Assembly: GCF_002128425.1 (NCBI RefSeq)
Contig: NZ_NESS01000003.1
Span: forward strand, 372,001 to 436,000
Reading direction: 5' to 3'
Length of the DNA stretch: 64,000 nt
From: Gottfriedia acidiceleris
Lineage (GTDB): Bacteria > Bacillota > Bacilli > Bacillales > Bacillaceae_G
In this document: piece by piece, positions 1 to 9,300 of the stretch
Position numbering within the stretch: the first letter of the stretch is position 1
Layout of the letters: each line of letters starts with the position of its first letter
Program-made: the position numbers and the translations under genes
Notes under the pieces: generated by a model
What the model saw: the letters and a program-made list of their open reading frames with translations, nothing else
The model's database searches: none
What the model was told of the DNA's origin: nothing

Positions 1-21
1 CAAAAGCCATTTTATAACTGA

Positions 22-315
22 TTAAAATTGCTCAGAATAATGTTCTTGGAAGTAAGCTAATAATTCTTTTCTTCTATTAAATAATGTTGGACAGACTTGT
101 TGACTAATATTTGAGGGAAAAACTAGTTTATTGCAAAGCTGACATGTTCCTTTTTCATTAAAAGTGTGAATGAGAGATAAAGGAAATAATATATTTGTTT
201 TACCGACCAAAAGTACATAATGCTGTTGATGAATCGAAAATCTAATTTTATAGCCTTTATAATCCGTATGTTTTGTAATGAGTGTGTTTTGAATATCAAA
301 TTCAAGCTTTGTCAC
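22..315 (-). CDS. Small protein of unknown function with a CxxC motif
   Basis: About 97 residues, not recognised as a known family. It is soluble and mixed alpha/beta in appearance, with a Cys-x2-Cys pair (TCQLCNKLVF) and a later lone Cys followed by a basic, aromatic tail; this could be a partial zinc-binding treble clef, but a fourth ligand is not obvious. I place the start at a GTG (315) because a GGAGGT lies 10 bases upstream (331-326); the longer TTG reading would bury that ribosome binding site inside the gene. It stands alone, with the next gene divergent. Function is not assignable from sequence. Confidence 0.55.
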   Translation of the reverse strand: MTKLEFDIQNTLITKHTDYKGYKIRFSIHQQHYVLLVGKTNILFPLSLIHTFNEKGTCQLCNKLVFPSNISQQVCPTLFNRRKELLAYFQEHYSEQF

Positions 316-613
316 TTTGGCTAGCACCTCCAATTAAGGGTAAGATTAAGATTTTAGTAGACTTTTTTACACCATAAATTTCTAGACACCTTGTATTCTA
401 TAGTATTAGTTTAATTAACAAAACTTTCATAAAGATATAAACTTATAGATCTTTACTGAAATAAAAAAACTATTACAGTTTTTTCATATTGTAGAATAAT
501 GGAAATGTCAAGTTTCTTCTTTGTTTTTTTTATTAAAATTTGATTTAAATTTACTTTTCCGGAAAAATTTGACACTAAATAAGTGAAGACACAGATGTTA
601 TTATGTTAGAATT

Positions 614-642
614 TAAATTAATGTGATCTCACATTCTATAAT
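614..642 (+). promoter_or_regulatory. Candidate promoter with overlapping palindromic operator for the endopeptidase
   Basis: A TATAAT -10 box at 637-642 is preceded by a weak -35 region (614-619) and by the palindrome AATGTGATCTCACATT (620-635), which fills the spacer. A repressor bound there would block RNA polymerase. The arrangement is seen directly; the identity of the regulator is unknown. Confidence 0.45.
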
Positions 643-675
643 TAAAATACCAAATTCATGTATATCTAAGATTTG

Positions 676-708
676 CCCTTACTATCAAAAGAGGTAAGGG
701 ATTTTTTC
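676..708 (+). terminator. Leader hairpin with U-tract upstream of the endopeptidase
   Basis: CCCTTAC (676-682) pairs with GTAAGGG (694-700) and is followed by ATTTTTT. It lies downstream of the candidate promoter and 38 bases upstream of the ATG, so it looks like an intrinsic terminator inside the 5' leader. No recognisable aptamer precedes it. Confidence 0.55.
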
Positions 709-746
709 TTTGTTATTTCAGTTATTGGTTAGAGGGAAGGTTAGTA

Positions 747-2042
747 ATGAAATCGAAATCAGCAAGTACCTTAATTAAGTTACATTTGAAAGGAGACAGA
801 AATAAAAAGAGAGCATTAAACTCAATGGCGTTAGTTGGACTTGCTTCAACATTAACAATTCAAATTCCATATAATACTACTGCAGCTGCAGCCTCTATAG
901 ACTCTAAGAAAACTCTGCAATCTAGTAATCTTTATTCAAATAATATAATAAGTACATATAAATCAACCGGCAATGGTGTCCGCGTAAGATCTGGAGCTGG
1001 GACCTCTTATCAGATTTTAGGTAGTGTTAATAAAAATCAAAAACTAGATGTAATTTCATTGTCTAACGGTTGGTATAAGATAAAATTTAATGGGAAAACA
1101 GGGTATATTAGTGCATCATATGTTGGAAAAGTAACTGAATCGAATAATAGTAATAATAATCAAGTGGTCAGTTCGGGAAACTACATTTCTACTGGTAATG
1201 GTGTCCGCATCAGATCTGGGGCTGGAACTTCTTATCAGATTTTAGGTAGTGTTAATAAAAATCAAAAACTAGATGTACTCTCATTGTCTAATGGCTGGTA
1301 TAAAGTAAAATTTAATGGGAAAACAGGGTATATTAGTGCATCTTATATCGGAAAAGTAACTGAATCGAATAATAGTAATAATAATCAAGTGGTCAGTTCG
1401 GGAAACTACATTTCTACTGGTAGTGGTGTCCGCATCAGATCTGGGGCTGGAACTTCTTATCAGATTTTAGGTAGTGTTAATAAAAACCAAAGACTAGAAG
1501 TAATCTCATTATCTAATGGTTGGTATAAAGTAAAATATAATGGGAAAACAGGGTATATTAGTGCATCATATGTTGGAAAAGAAACAGATTCAAATAAGAC
1601 AGATACAAATAAGACGGATTCAAATAAACCAGATTCAAATAAGGTAGTTTCAAATAACTCTCAGTCATTTGATGTACAAACTTTAATCACCGTATCAAAA
1701 AAGTATTCAGGTGTACCTTATGTTTGGGGTGGAGAAACTCCATCTGGATTTGACTGTAGTGGGTTTATTTCTTATGTTTTCAAAGAATCTGGCATGTCAC
1801 TTCCTAGAACAAACGTTGCAGGTTATTGGTATAATAATTCAAATTTAAAATCCGTAGACGACTTTCAAGCTGGAGATTTAATCTTTTTCGAAAATACTTA
1901 TACTTATGGACCGTCTCATATGGGTATTGTTATTAATAGTAATGAGTTTATCCATGCAAGTAGCAGTTCAGGAGTAACGATTTCTAAAATAAACAATTCA
2001 TATTGGAACCAACATTTTTTAGGTTTTAAAAGATTTAAATAA
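747..2042 (+). CDS. Secreted NlpC/P60 endopeptidase with three SH3b domains
   Basis: A 431-residue cell-wall hydrolase. A long N-terminal signal region (about residues 1-50, ending in an Ala-rich stretch) is followed by three near-identical bacterial SH3 (SH3b) domains at about 68-130, 149-208 and 225-285. A Lys/Asp/Asn/Thr-rich linker then leads to the NlpC/P60 domain (about 318-431). The catalytic Cys337 sits in FDCSGF, with His391 (SHMGIV) and His403 (FIHAS) completing the site. The family cleaves gamma-D-Glu/diamino-acid bonds in peptidoglycan stem peptides, and the SH3b domains anchor the enzyme to the wall. The SH3b DNA repeats are almost identical, suggesting recent duplication. It is monocistronic, with a terminator immediately after it. 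Confidence 0.92.
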   Translation: MKSKSASTLIKLHLKGDRNKKRALNSMALVGLASTLTIQIPYNTTAAAASIDSKKTLQSSNLYSNNIISTYKSTGNGVRVRSGAGTSYQILGSVNKNQKLDVISLSNGWYKIKFNGKTGYISASYVGKVTESNNSNNNQVVSSGNYISTGNGVRIRSGAGTSYQILGSVNKNQKLDVLSLSNGWYKVKFNGKTGYISASYIGKVTESNNSNNNQVVSSGNYISTGSGVRIRSGAGTSYQILGSVNKNQRLEVISLSNGWYKVKYNGKTGYISASYVGKETDSNKTDTNKTDSNKPDSNKVVSNNSQSFDVQTLITVSKKYSGVPYVWGGETPSGFDCSGFISYVFKESGMSLPRTNVAGYWYNNSNLKSVDDFQAGDLIFFENTYTYGPSHMGIVINSNEFIHASSSSGVTISKINNSYWNQHFLGFKRFK

Positions 2043-2061
2043 GATTTTCAAACATCATACT

Positions 2062-2093
2062 AAAAAAAACACCTTTCACAGGTGTTTTTTTTA
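2062..2093. terminator. Bidirectional terminator
   Basis: A stem of AAACACCT and AGGTGTTT with A- and T-runs on both sides lies between the converging endopeptidase and HAD nucleotidase genes. It overlaps the stop codon of the latter. Confidence 0.85.
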
Positions 2094-2660
2094 GTAATTA
2101 CTCTCAATAATCTCTTTTAATTCAGACCAGCATGTAATACGTGGGATGTCTAATCCTCGATTATATGAAGTGTCTTTCACGTAGACTTTTAAAGTTAATT
2201 CTGAGAGTGTATTCAATATTTCTGGTTTATCATCAAAATAGTAATCTAAACCTAATTCTTTTATAATATGAATTTTTTCAGAATCTTTCATTCCACAATA
2301 AAAGCGATTTTGATGAACTGGAAACCCATTTTTTTTTAACCATTCTTTTGTTCGTTCACCATATTCTTTATTTCTAGCTGTCACATAATAAATTTCGTGT
2401 CCTTGCTTTTCTAATTCTTGTAATGTTTCAACTGCATATGGAAATGGAGGACAAGTAGTAAAGTATGTTTCTTCTAGGTTACTCTTCCACATTTTGCTTC
2501 CTTCCTCTGCCGTTAAGCCAAAAGGTTCATGAATTTCAACTGTTTTTAATTCATTGTAAGCTTCTATAGGAATATTTTTATTTAGCTTTTTATTATAAAT
2601 GTGAAAAGCATGCTGTCTTAAATCAATTAAAGTATCATCAATATCGAATCCGAATTTCAT
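2091..2660 (-). CDS. HAD-family 5'(3')-nucleotidase-like phosphatase
   Basis: A 189-residue protein with the HAD motif I FDIDDTLID (Asp6 and Asp8) at the extreme N-terminus, an EIYYVTARN motif II and a YYFDDKPEI motif IV. It resembles the NT5C/YqfW family of small cytosolic nucleotidases that dephosphorylate nucleotides. It starts only 15 bases after ribD, so it is almost certainly the third gene of the ribA-ribD operon. There it could supply the phosphatase that removes phosphate from the RibD product (inference); HAD phosphatases are known to perform this step in riboflavin synthesis. A generic housekeeping nucleotidase role is the alternative. Confidence 0.8.
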   Translation of the reverse strand: MKFGFDIDDTLIDLRQHAFHIYNKKLNKNIPIEAYNELKTVEIHEPFGLTAEEGSKMWKSNLEETYFTTCPPFPYAVETLQELEKQGHEIYYVTARNKEYGERTKEWLKKNGFPVHQNRFYCGMKDSEKIHIIKELGLDYYFDDKPEILNTLSELTLKVYVKDTSYNRGLDIPRITCWSELKEIIESNY

Positions 2661-2675
2661 TCTAAAAGTCCTTCC

Positions 2676-3773
2676 TCATGAAGTAATATATTTTGGGTAG
2701 CCTATGAATTTATAATCAGGACCAATTTTCGTTAATTCAATATCTTCGAGTTCAATCGCTTGTCCCATTTTATCAATCCCAGTACCTTCTAAAAATGTAG
2801 GTGCATTTTTTCCACCTATTAATTTAGGAGCTAAATAGACAATTACTTTATCAACTAATTTTTGTGCCATAAAGGAAGAATTCACTTCTCCGCCACCTTC
2901 TACTAATAAAGAAGAGATTGAATGTTCACCTAGAATTTTTAGCATTTCGTTTAAATCAACTCTACTTAAATCGTTCGTAACAAATACTTTTACACCTAAG
3001 TCTTCCAATTCTATTTTTTTCTGTTCAGAGTGCTTTTGACTCGTGAATACCCATGTTTCTGCTTGATGATCAGTTACTACTCTTGAATCTAAAGGAATTT
3101 TTAGAGTCGAATCTAGAATCACTCTTACTGGATTACGTCCGTATGGAATTCTAGTTGTTAACTCTGGATTATCTTTTAACACAGTGTTCACTCCAACTAA
3201 TATCGCACCAATTTCATTTCTTAATTGATGCACATCATTTCGAGCTTCCGCTGAAGTTATCCATTTACTATCGGAAGAATGAGTAGCAATCTTCCCATCC
3301 AATGTAGATGCTGATTTCATAACGACAAAAGGAATATTTTCAACAATATATTTGTTAAATACTTCATTCATTTTTATCGACTGCTCTTCACAAACTCCAG
3401 TTATTACCTCAATTCCAGCATCTTGAAGAATTTTTATTCCTCTTCCTGCAACTAGTGGATTCGGATCAAGTGTTGCGACGACAACTTTTTTCAAGCCTGC
3501 TCGTACAATAGCCTCCGCACACGGACCAGTTCGTCCATGATGAGAGCACGGCTCAAGCGTTACATAAATTGTGCCACCCTCAGCTTTATCTCCTGCCATT
3601 CTAAGTGCATTAATTTCAGCATGAGGCTCACCTGCTTTTAAGTGAGCACCAATTCCAACAATTCGGTTATCATTTACAATCACAGATCCTACCAATGGGT
3701 TTGGATCGGTTTGCCCTTTAGTAGCTATGGCATTTTGAATAGCTAAATTCATATAAAATTCATGATTACTCAC
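2676..3773 (-). CDS. ribD: Bifunctional pyrimidine deaminase/reductase RibD
   Basis: A 365-residue, full-length RibD. The N-terminal deaminase domain has the zinc/catalytic HAE motif (His51) and the two Cys of PCSHHGRTGPC. The C-terminal reductase domain has KSASTLDGKIA and LLVEGGGEVNSSF. It deaminates and then reduces the GTP cyclohydrolase II product to 5-amino-6-(5-phosphoribitylamino)uracil, using NADPH. The start is a GTG at 3773, set by AAAGGAGG eight bases upstream; it overlaps the end of ribA by 8 bases, showing translational coupling. It is followed by the HAD nucleotidase. Riboflavin synthase, lumazine synthase and DHBP synthase genes are absent nearby. Confidence 0.95.
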   Translation of the reverse strand: MSNHEFYMNLAIQNAIATKGQTDPNPLVGSVIVNDNRIVGIGAHLKAGEPHAEINALRMAGDKAEGGTIYVTLEPCSHHGRTGPCAEAIVRAGLKKVVVATLDPNPLVAGRGIKILQDAGIEVITGVCEEQSIKMNEVFNKYIVENIPFVVMKSASTLDGKIATHSSDSKWITSAEARNDVHQLRNEIGAILVGVNTVLKDNPELTTRIPYGRNPVRVILDSTLKIPLDSRVVTDHQAETWVFTSQKHSEQKKIELEDLGVKVFVTNDLSRVDLNEMLKILGEHSISSLLVEGGGEVNSSFMAQKLVDKVIVYLAPKLIGGKNAPTFLEGTGIDKMGQAIELEDIELTKIGPDYKFIGYPKYITS

Positions 3774-4527
3774 TTGTACGTCCTCCTTTAAAATGACCAG
3801 AACGAACAATTTTAGTCTCTAAATACTTTTCGTTATACTTTGATTTGTCTCCCCATAATTGAATTCTTCCAGATACATTCGCCCCCGATTTTTGAAGAGC
3901 ATCCAATTTTCTTGGATTGTTTGTAATTAAAGTAACTGGTTTTGAACGAAGTGTTTTTAATACTCGAATAGCATCATCGTAGTTTCGTGCATCATCTACA
4001 AAACCTAGCTCCTCATTAGCTTCCACAGTATCAAATCCTTGCTCTTGAAGAACATATGCCATTGCTTTACTAAATAAACCGATTCCTCTTCCTTCATGGT
4101 TTGCTAAATAAAATAATGCACCCGATTCATTTGAAGAAATCATTTTCATTGCTTCTTTTAATTGGAATCCACAATCACAACGTTTACTTCCAAAAATATC
4201 GCCCGTATGACAAATACTATGCATTCGAATAAGAGCATCCTCTGAATTTTCAAAGTCACCATAAACTAAAACACTTGATTGTTGCATTTCAGCTAAATTT
4301 GAAGAAGCTAATTTACTAATAATTTTTTCAGTCTTGTACGATCCATCGCTACAAAAATCTCCTTCGATATCCTCACAGCGAAGCCAACAATACCATTGAA
4401 AAATGACTGTTTCTCCATCTAAATTTACTGGTAGTTTAATTGGTCCAACTAAATAAATTGATTTATCGTTATTTTTTATTACATTAATTTTTTCTTTTAA
4501 TAAAGAAACTACTTTTTCGTTGATCAT
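3766..4527 (-). CDS. ribA: Monofunctional GTP cyclohydrolase II
   Basis: A 253-residue protein that opens the imidazole ring of GTP, the first step toward riboflavin and other ribitylaminouracil products. Zinc ligands Cys106, Cys117 and Cys119 (CHTGDIFGSKRCDCG) have the same 11/2 spacing as in E. coli RibA. HEGRGIGL and TNNPRK match the nucleotide and catalytic motifs. It has about 50 extra N-terminal residues compared with E. coli RibA and lacks the RibB (DHBP synthase) half found in the usual Bacillus RibBA fusion. First gene of a three-gene operon. No FMN riboswitch lies upstream, so it is not wired like the housekeeping rib operon. Confidence 0.93.
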   Translation of the reverse strand: MINEKVVSLLKEKINVIKNNDKSIYLVGPIKLPVNLDGETVIFQWYCWLRCEDIEGDFCSDGSYKTEKIISKLASSNLAEMQQSSVLVYGDFENSEDALIRMHSICHTGDIFGSKRCDCGFQLKEAMKMISSNESGALFYLANHEGRGIGLFSKAMAYVLQEQGFDTVEANEELGFVDDARNYDDAIRVLKTLRSKPVTLITNNPRKLDALQKSGANVSGRIQLWGDKSKYNEKYLETKIVRSGHFKGGRTSE

Positions 4528-4566
4528 AAGGCTTCCTCCTGTTTTCTTACACTATTTCTTATTGAT

Positions 4567-4594
4567 AATATACTTCTTAATTTTTACTTGTCCA
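4567..4594 (-). promoter_or_regulatory. Candidate sigma-A promoter of the ribA operon
   Basis: On the minus strand TGGACA (4594-4589) is followed after 16 bases by TATATT (4572-4567), about 40 bases upstream of the ribA ATG. No conserved RFN aptamer elements were found in the 100-base leader region. Confidence 0.55.
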
Positions 4595-4627
4595 TTTTTA
4601 TACTTAAAAATTAGTTAACAGTAATCT

Positions 4628-5722
4628 TTATAAAGTCACATCAAAGTGATTTTTGAAAGTACTTTCCTGTGTTAGTTGTTGCTTTTGTAAGCTTTCAACT
4701 TCTCCTCGTCTAGCATATTCAAATTTCTTTAACATAATTGTACTAGTATTTTTATTATGAATAGCATCTTGGAGGATTTCTGCTAAAATATCTGCATCTT
4801 TCATCGCTATATTTACACCAAGCGCTGCAGTAGGACTCATCGTGTGTGCCGCGTCACCCATTATAATTAAACCGTCCTTTACCCATGTATCGCTACGGCT
4901 GCTTTGAACATTTAATAATACAAAATCATTCCAAGATTTTATCTTTTCTTGAACAGTTTCAGTCAGTTCTGGAAATGCTTCGATTAACTGATTTACAAAA
5001 GGCCTGAACGATTTACTTCTTAAGTTAGGAAAAGAACCTTCATCTATGTTCCATCCAATTTGAATAAACCCTCCTGCTTGAGTAAACAAAGCCAATTGTT
5101 GTCTATTAATTAATGTTAATCTAACTGTTGGATCCCAATTTGCTGGTCTTGGTACTTTAGCCCAAAGTAAATCGTATCCATGTTTTATAATATCCGTTGG
5201 TATATTTGCTAATTTACGGATCGTTGAAAATCGACCGTCAGCACCAATAATAATCGAACTATTAATTGTTATTTCAGTACCATTCCTTATTGCTTTAACA
5301 CCAACATAGCGACCATTTTGATCTTCAATTAATTTAAACACACGTGTGCCCATTAAAAACTTAAAGTTATCATATTTATTTGCTTCTTTTAAAATAACAT
5401 TTAATAAATGATTTTGTGGAACATGAATACCAACATGTTTTGAACCTTGAGATGGAAAAATACTTTTTATTATTTTATTACCATTCCAATATTCAACGCG
5501 ATCCATTAGTAGTAGCCCGTATTCTTGAACTTTGTCATAAAGATGATGCTTTTTTAATATTTGTTCACCATCAGAATTTAGATGTTCTCCTCTAAATTCT
5601 TTATCAATTCCATTATGTCGTTCCACAAGAACTGTTGAAATATTATTTTTTGCAAGCAAATATGCTAAAAGTGCACCACCTGGACCAGCACCTACAATAC
5701 ATACTTCTGTATTCATTTTCAT
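4628..5722 (-). CDS. FAD-dependent monooxygenase (PHBH fold)
   Basis: About 364 residues. The N-terminal Rossmann motif VGAGPGGALLAYLLA binds FAD. GADGRFSTIRK is the internal DG motif and GDAAHTMSPTAALGVN is the GD motif typical of class A flavoprotein hydroxylases acting on aromatic substrates. I set the start at ATG 5722, nine bases after AGGTGG, rather than at the longer reading. It is divergent from an HxlR-type regulator across a 177-base region carrying an inverted repeat, a common layout for inducible aromatic or quinone detoxification. It lies just upstream of the ribA promoter; co-regulation with ribA is unproven. The substrate is unknown. Confidence 0.85.
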   Translation of the reverse strand: MKMNTEVCIVGAGPGGALLAYLLAKNNISTVLVERHNGIDKEFRGEHLNSDGEQILKKHHLYDKVQEYGLLLMDRVEYWNGNKIIKSIFPSQGSKHVGIHVPQNHLLNVILKEANKYDNFKFLMGTRVFKLIEDQNGRYVGVKAIRNGTEITINSSIIIGADGRFSTIRKLANIPTDIIKHGYDLLWAKVPRPANWDPTVRLTLINRQQLALFTQAGGFIQIGWNIDEGSFPNLRSKSFRPFVNQLIEAFPELTETVQEKIKSWNDFVLLNVQSSRSDTWVKDGLIIMGDAAHTMSPTAALGVNIAMKDADILAEILQDAIHNKNTSTIMLKKFEYARRGEVESLQKQQLTQESTFKNHFDVTL

Positions 5723-5790
5723 GTTGTTTTGCCACCTATTAATAAACATTTATTATTTTTCTAAAAAAATTATTTAGTTACTTTATGTAA

Positions 5791-5817
5791 GTAAGTTTAA
5801 TTTAGTAATAAACTTAC
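5791..5817. promoter_or_regulatory. Inverted-repeat operator between monooxygenase and HxlR gene
   Basis: GTAAGTTTA (5791-5799) and TAAACTTAC (5809-5817) form a perfect 9-bp inverted repeat with a 9-base spacer in the divergent intergenic region. It is a likely binding site for the adjacent HxlR regulator (inference from position and symmetry). Confidence 0.55.
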
Positions 5818-5899
5818 GTCAAGTAATAAATTTATGTATGGTAATCTTGTTATTAATACAAATTTAGTTATAATATGGATATAGGTGAGGTGGTGTTAA

Positions 5900-6214
5900 A
5901 TGAATTTTTCTTTATTATGCCCTCGGTTTGAAAAAAGCGTAGAGTTAATTAGTAAACGCTGGGCAATTCTTATAATTTTTCAACTTCTTTCTGGATCTCA
6001 ACGATTTTGTACGATCGAATCAACTTTGCCAATTAGCGGGCGCGTCCTTTCAGAAAGACTAAAAGATTTAGAACAAGCAGGTATTGTAAAACGAGATGTT
6101 TACCCAGAAACTCCGGTTCGAATCGAATATTCTTTGACTGAAAAAGGACTAGCTTTAGAACCAGTTATTAAGGAATTAATGAAATGGTCTCAAGATTGGA
6201 CAACGATCGATTAA
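5900..6214 (+). CDS. HxlR-family transcriptional regulator
   Basis: A 104-residue winged-helix protein with the characteristic N-terminal Cys and helix (CPRFEKSVELISKRWA) and the recognition region SGRVLSERLKDLEQAGIV. Members often sense electrophiles or quinones through that Cys and activate or repress the divergent gene. The start follows GAGGTGG by seven bases. The adjacent divergent gene is a FAD monooxygenase, its probable target. A strong terminator follows. Confidence 0.9.
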   Translation: MNFSLLCPRFEKSVELISKRWAILIIFQLLSGSQRFCTIESTLPISGRVLSERLKDLEQAGIVKRDVYPETPVRIEYSLTEKGLALEPVIKELMKWSQDWTTID

Positions 6215-6271
6215 TTACGGTATTGTTTCTTTGCTTCACCTTTTAATTATTTTTTGAATTAAATTACAAAT

Positions 6272-6323
6272 AAAAGGGATGTCTCATAAGTCAGAATTCT
6301 AACTTATGGACATCCCTTTTTTA
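6272..6323. terminator. Bidirectional terminator between hxlR-like gene and subtilase
   Basis: AAAAGGGATGTC and CATAAGT pair with ACTTATG and GACATCCCTTTT around a short loop, with T-runs on both strands. It serves the converging hxlR-type gene and first subtilase. Confidence 0.88.
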
Positions 6324-6353
6324 ATTAGGCTCTATTAAATTTAAATGTTGATT

Positions 6354-9300
6354 TTATTGAATACCTAACTCACTCTTAATCACATCAATTGTCTTACCTT
6401 TTGATTTCTTCACTGGTTTTGGAGCATTGTCTACTGCTGGATTTTGCATTAAGAAATTCTTTTCTACATAAGAAAAATCTTTTGCGTCAACTGTTCCGTC
6501 AAAGTTAATATCAGCTGAGCGTTTATTTGTTCCCCAATAAGTTTCAATTGCTAGAGCGTCATTAACATCAATTACATTGTCCTTATTGATATCTCCAGCA
6601 GTAGCAACAGCAACGCTTTCTGTACCGATTCGATCACTGATACCATACATGAAACCATCCATAATACTGTATGCATTTTCAAACGTACCAGATGTTGTAA
6701 AGTGACCTGGAATATCAGTGATTACAGTAAATTCATCGGTAGTAACAGGTAATCCAGATACATAAAATTGTCCTCTAGTATCCATTATTGCATTATATGA
6801 TTTACCTTTACTATCTACAATCGTTACATTTGCTCCAATTTTCGTAAAATCTATTGGAAGAAGTGTACCATCTGCTCTTTGGAAGCTTTCTGGGTGAATA
6901 TAACTAATTACACTCGAGATATTTGGTAAAATGGCGATTGGTGCTAAATAAGTAAATGGTTTTGTCACTGTATTATCTACACTTGTGAATGCCGAAGTAA
7001 CATTGTTAAAGCTAGAGATAGGTATCGGATCTGCCAGTTCTGGAATTTTAATCGTTACATCAACCATTGGTAGATCTCCCGATACCTCTTTTGAACCATC
7101 AAATGTAATGTTGATATCTGATTTAACAGTTGTACTTGTTGGATTTGTCGTTGTAACGTTCATTTGTCCACCAAGCTTTTGTGCCTCAGGATTTAATGCA
7201 ATATTTACGATATTTGTATCAGTAGTTTTCGTTGTAAAGCTAAATCCTGCTTGCTTTAATTTGTTCACATTATTAGCATTTAGTGTAATCGTATTTGTAT
7301 CGCCAGGGTGTGTAATTAATCGATTATTTCTTGTTTTTGCTTGTGGTTGACCATAAACATATTGAGTTCCCTCTTTAACAAAAAGATATTGCTTATCACC
7401 ATAAGTATTCGTTGCTTGGTCTCCACCGATGAATCGGAATGATAGCATTGATAAGCTTGGATCCATTGCAATTTCATCTTGAGCATTTCCATTTTCATCT
7501 AATGTAAGTTTTCCGGATAACCAAGGACTATTATAAAAATATCCAATTGTATTTTGCGACTGATCTGCTTTCATACCTGCTGCCTTCATTAACTCAATTG
7601 ACTTGTCATTAATCGAAGCAGTAAACGGAACAGACTTTTGGTCTGCCTTATATTCGATAAATGGATTTCCTTCTTTTTCTCCATCCACTTTTACATCAAA
7701 TTTATTTGGCATTGTATTATCGACTAAAAGATCTTGTGAAATTGTATATGCTTTACCTGCATCATCATACCCAATTAGTTTTATTTTGTATAATCCTTCT
7801 TTTGCTAAAACAGGTTTTGAACTAACTGGATTACTTGGGTCACCTGTAAATGGATAATAGGCTCCAATAGATGCTGCAATTGTGTATTCTACACCCTCAT
7901 CATAAGCCACACCATCGAATGTATTTGTAATACCTAAATCCTGGCCTGTCACCGCATCGGTAAATACTACATCAATGTTTCTCATATGAGACTTTAACGT
8001 GAATTTAGCCGTTAAATATGGATAAAATAATGGGCTAGCTAAAGAATTTCTGTCAGTAGACATTGACTGACGAGTAAGGTTCAACGAATTGAATCCTTTT
8101 TCTACATAATGTACACCAAAGGGAATACGATAACTTTCAGATGAATTATCTTTGTTTATATAAGTTACATAACCTTCATAAATTCCCTTGTCCGCTGTCT
8201 TTGGAATATTTAAAGTAATATTTGTTTTCTTTTGACTAACTCCTTTTAAAGTCACTGATGAAGGAGCTTGTACTGTAACACCGTTTGCTACTGCATCCTT
8301 TGAGCCTCGAAGCCCTGTTTGGAAACTTACTTTCACATCAAATGTTTTCGTTTTTTCTCCCCTATTCATCAGCGTAACAGAGCGTGAATCAGAATAATCT
8401 TTGTTATCGAATGATACGTTTCCGAAGCTAAGTGCCCCAGTTTCTTCATTGATTTGTTTTTCTCTTCCGTTAACAATCATTGGTGTTTTTTCTTGGACTT
8501 TAATTTCGATTGTTGAGTGAATTGCATTGTATGGATCAATTCGTCCTGCACCTTGCTCAAACACGCTGTATGGTTTACTTAATGAATCAGCTGTATTCAT
8601 CAAAATCGCTTTTATATCTTCTGGTTGTAAATTATGGTTAGCTTGTTTTAATAATGTCGCAACTCCAGTTGTAAACGGCGTAGCCATAGATGTACCTGAC
8701 ATACGTTGATATGCATTTTTATAATCTGACGGGTTATCTGGGTTGTTTATATAGCCCGGTACTGTTGATAATACACTCACACCTGGAGCCGTAATTTCTG
8801 GCTTAATATCATATGTTAATCTTGCAGGTCCTCTTGAACTGAAATCAGCTAACGTATCACCTTGCGTTTTTACTTCACCAATGTCAGAGAACGTAAAGTT
8901 ATCCGAACCTGATTGAAGTTTTTGTTTTAAAGCTAAGCCTTCTGCATTTGATAATGTGAATGATGGAATGAAGTTAGCTCCTTCTCCAAAGTAGGTTGGG
9001 ATTAATCCTTCCGCTGGATTATCATTGTACATTAGGACTGCAGCCGCACCTTGCGATTTTGCTACTGCAATTTTAGAATCCATCGTATAAGTTCCACGAC
9101 TCATAAGGACAATCTTGCCCTTTACATCTTTACCAGTATAAGCTTCTCCTAGATTCACATCTACGACTGGTAACGTTTGTCCTTTAAATTTAGAAATATC
9201 ATCTCCGTACCCTCTTGCCATTAAGCGTAAATTAGCTAAAGCATTGTCAATCGAACCTTTCGCTGACACTGTCGTAATTGGAACATCACTTGCTCCAACT

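Larger units (their letters stand above)
316..746. other. Intergenic region with palindrome, promoter and leader hairpin
   Basis: This AT-rich stretch separates the divergent small protein and the endopeptidase gene. It contains a perfect 7-2-7 palindrome (620-635, AATGTGATCTCACATT) directly before a TATAAT box (637-642), and a terminator-like hairpin at 676-708, both described separately. Nothing coding was seen in 320-600. Confidence 0.6.

Noticed and set aside
540-720. Possible c-di-AMP (ydaO) riboswitch before the cell-wall hydrolase
   Set aside because: None of the conserved ydaO core segments is present; only a plain hairpin is seen.
960-1590. Three near-identical DNA repeats suggesting a CRISPR-like or tandem-repeat array
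   Set aside because: They encode SH3b domains in frame within the endopeptidase; unit length and lack of spacers exclude CRISPR.
4528-4627. FMN riboswitch upstream of ribA
   Set aside because: No RFN core sequence; the leader is too short and AT-rich.
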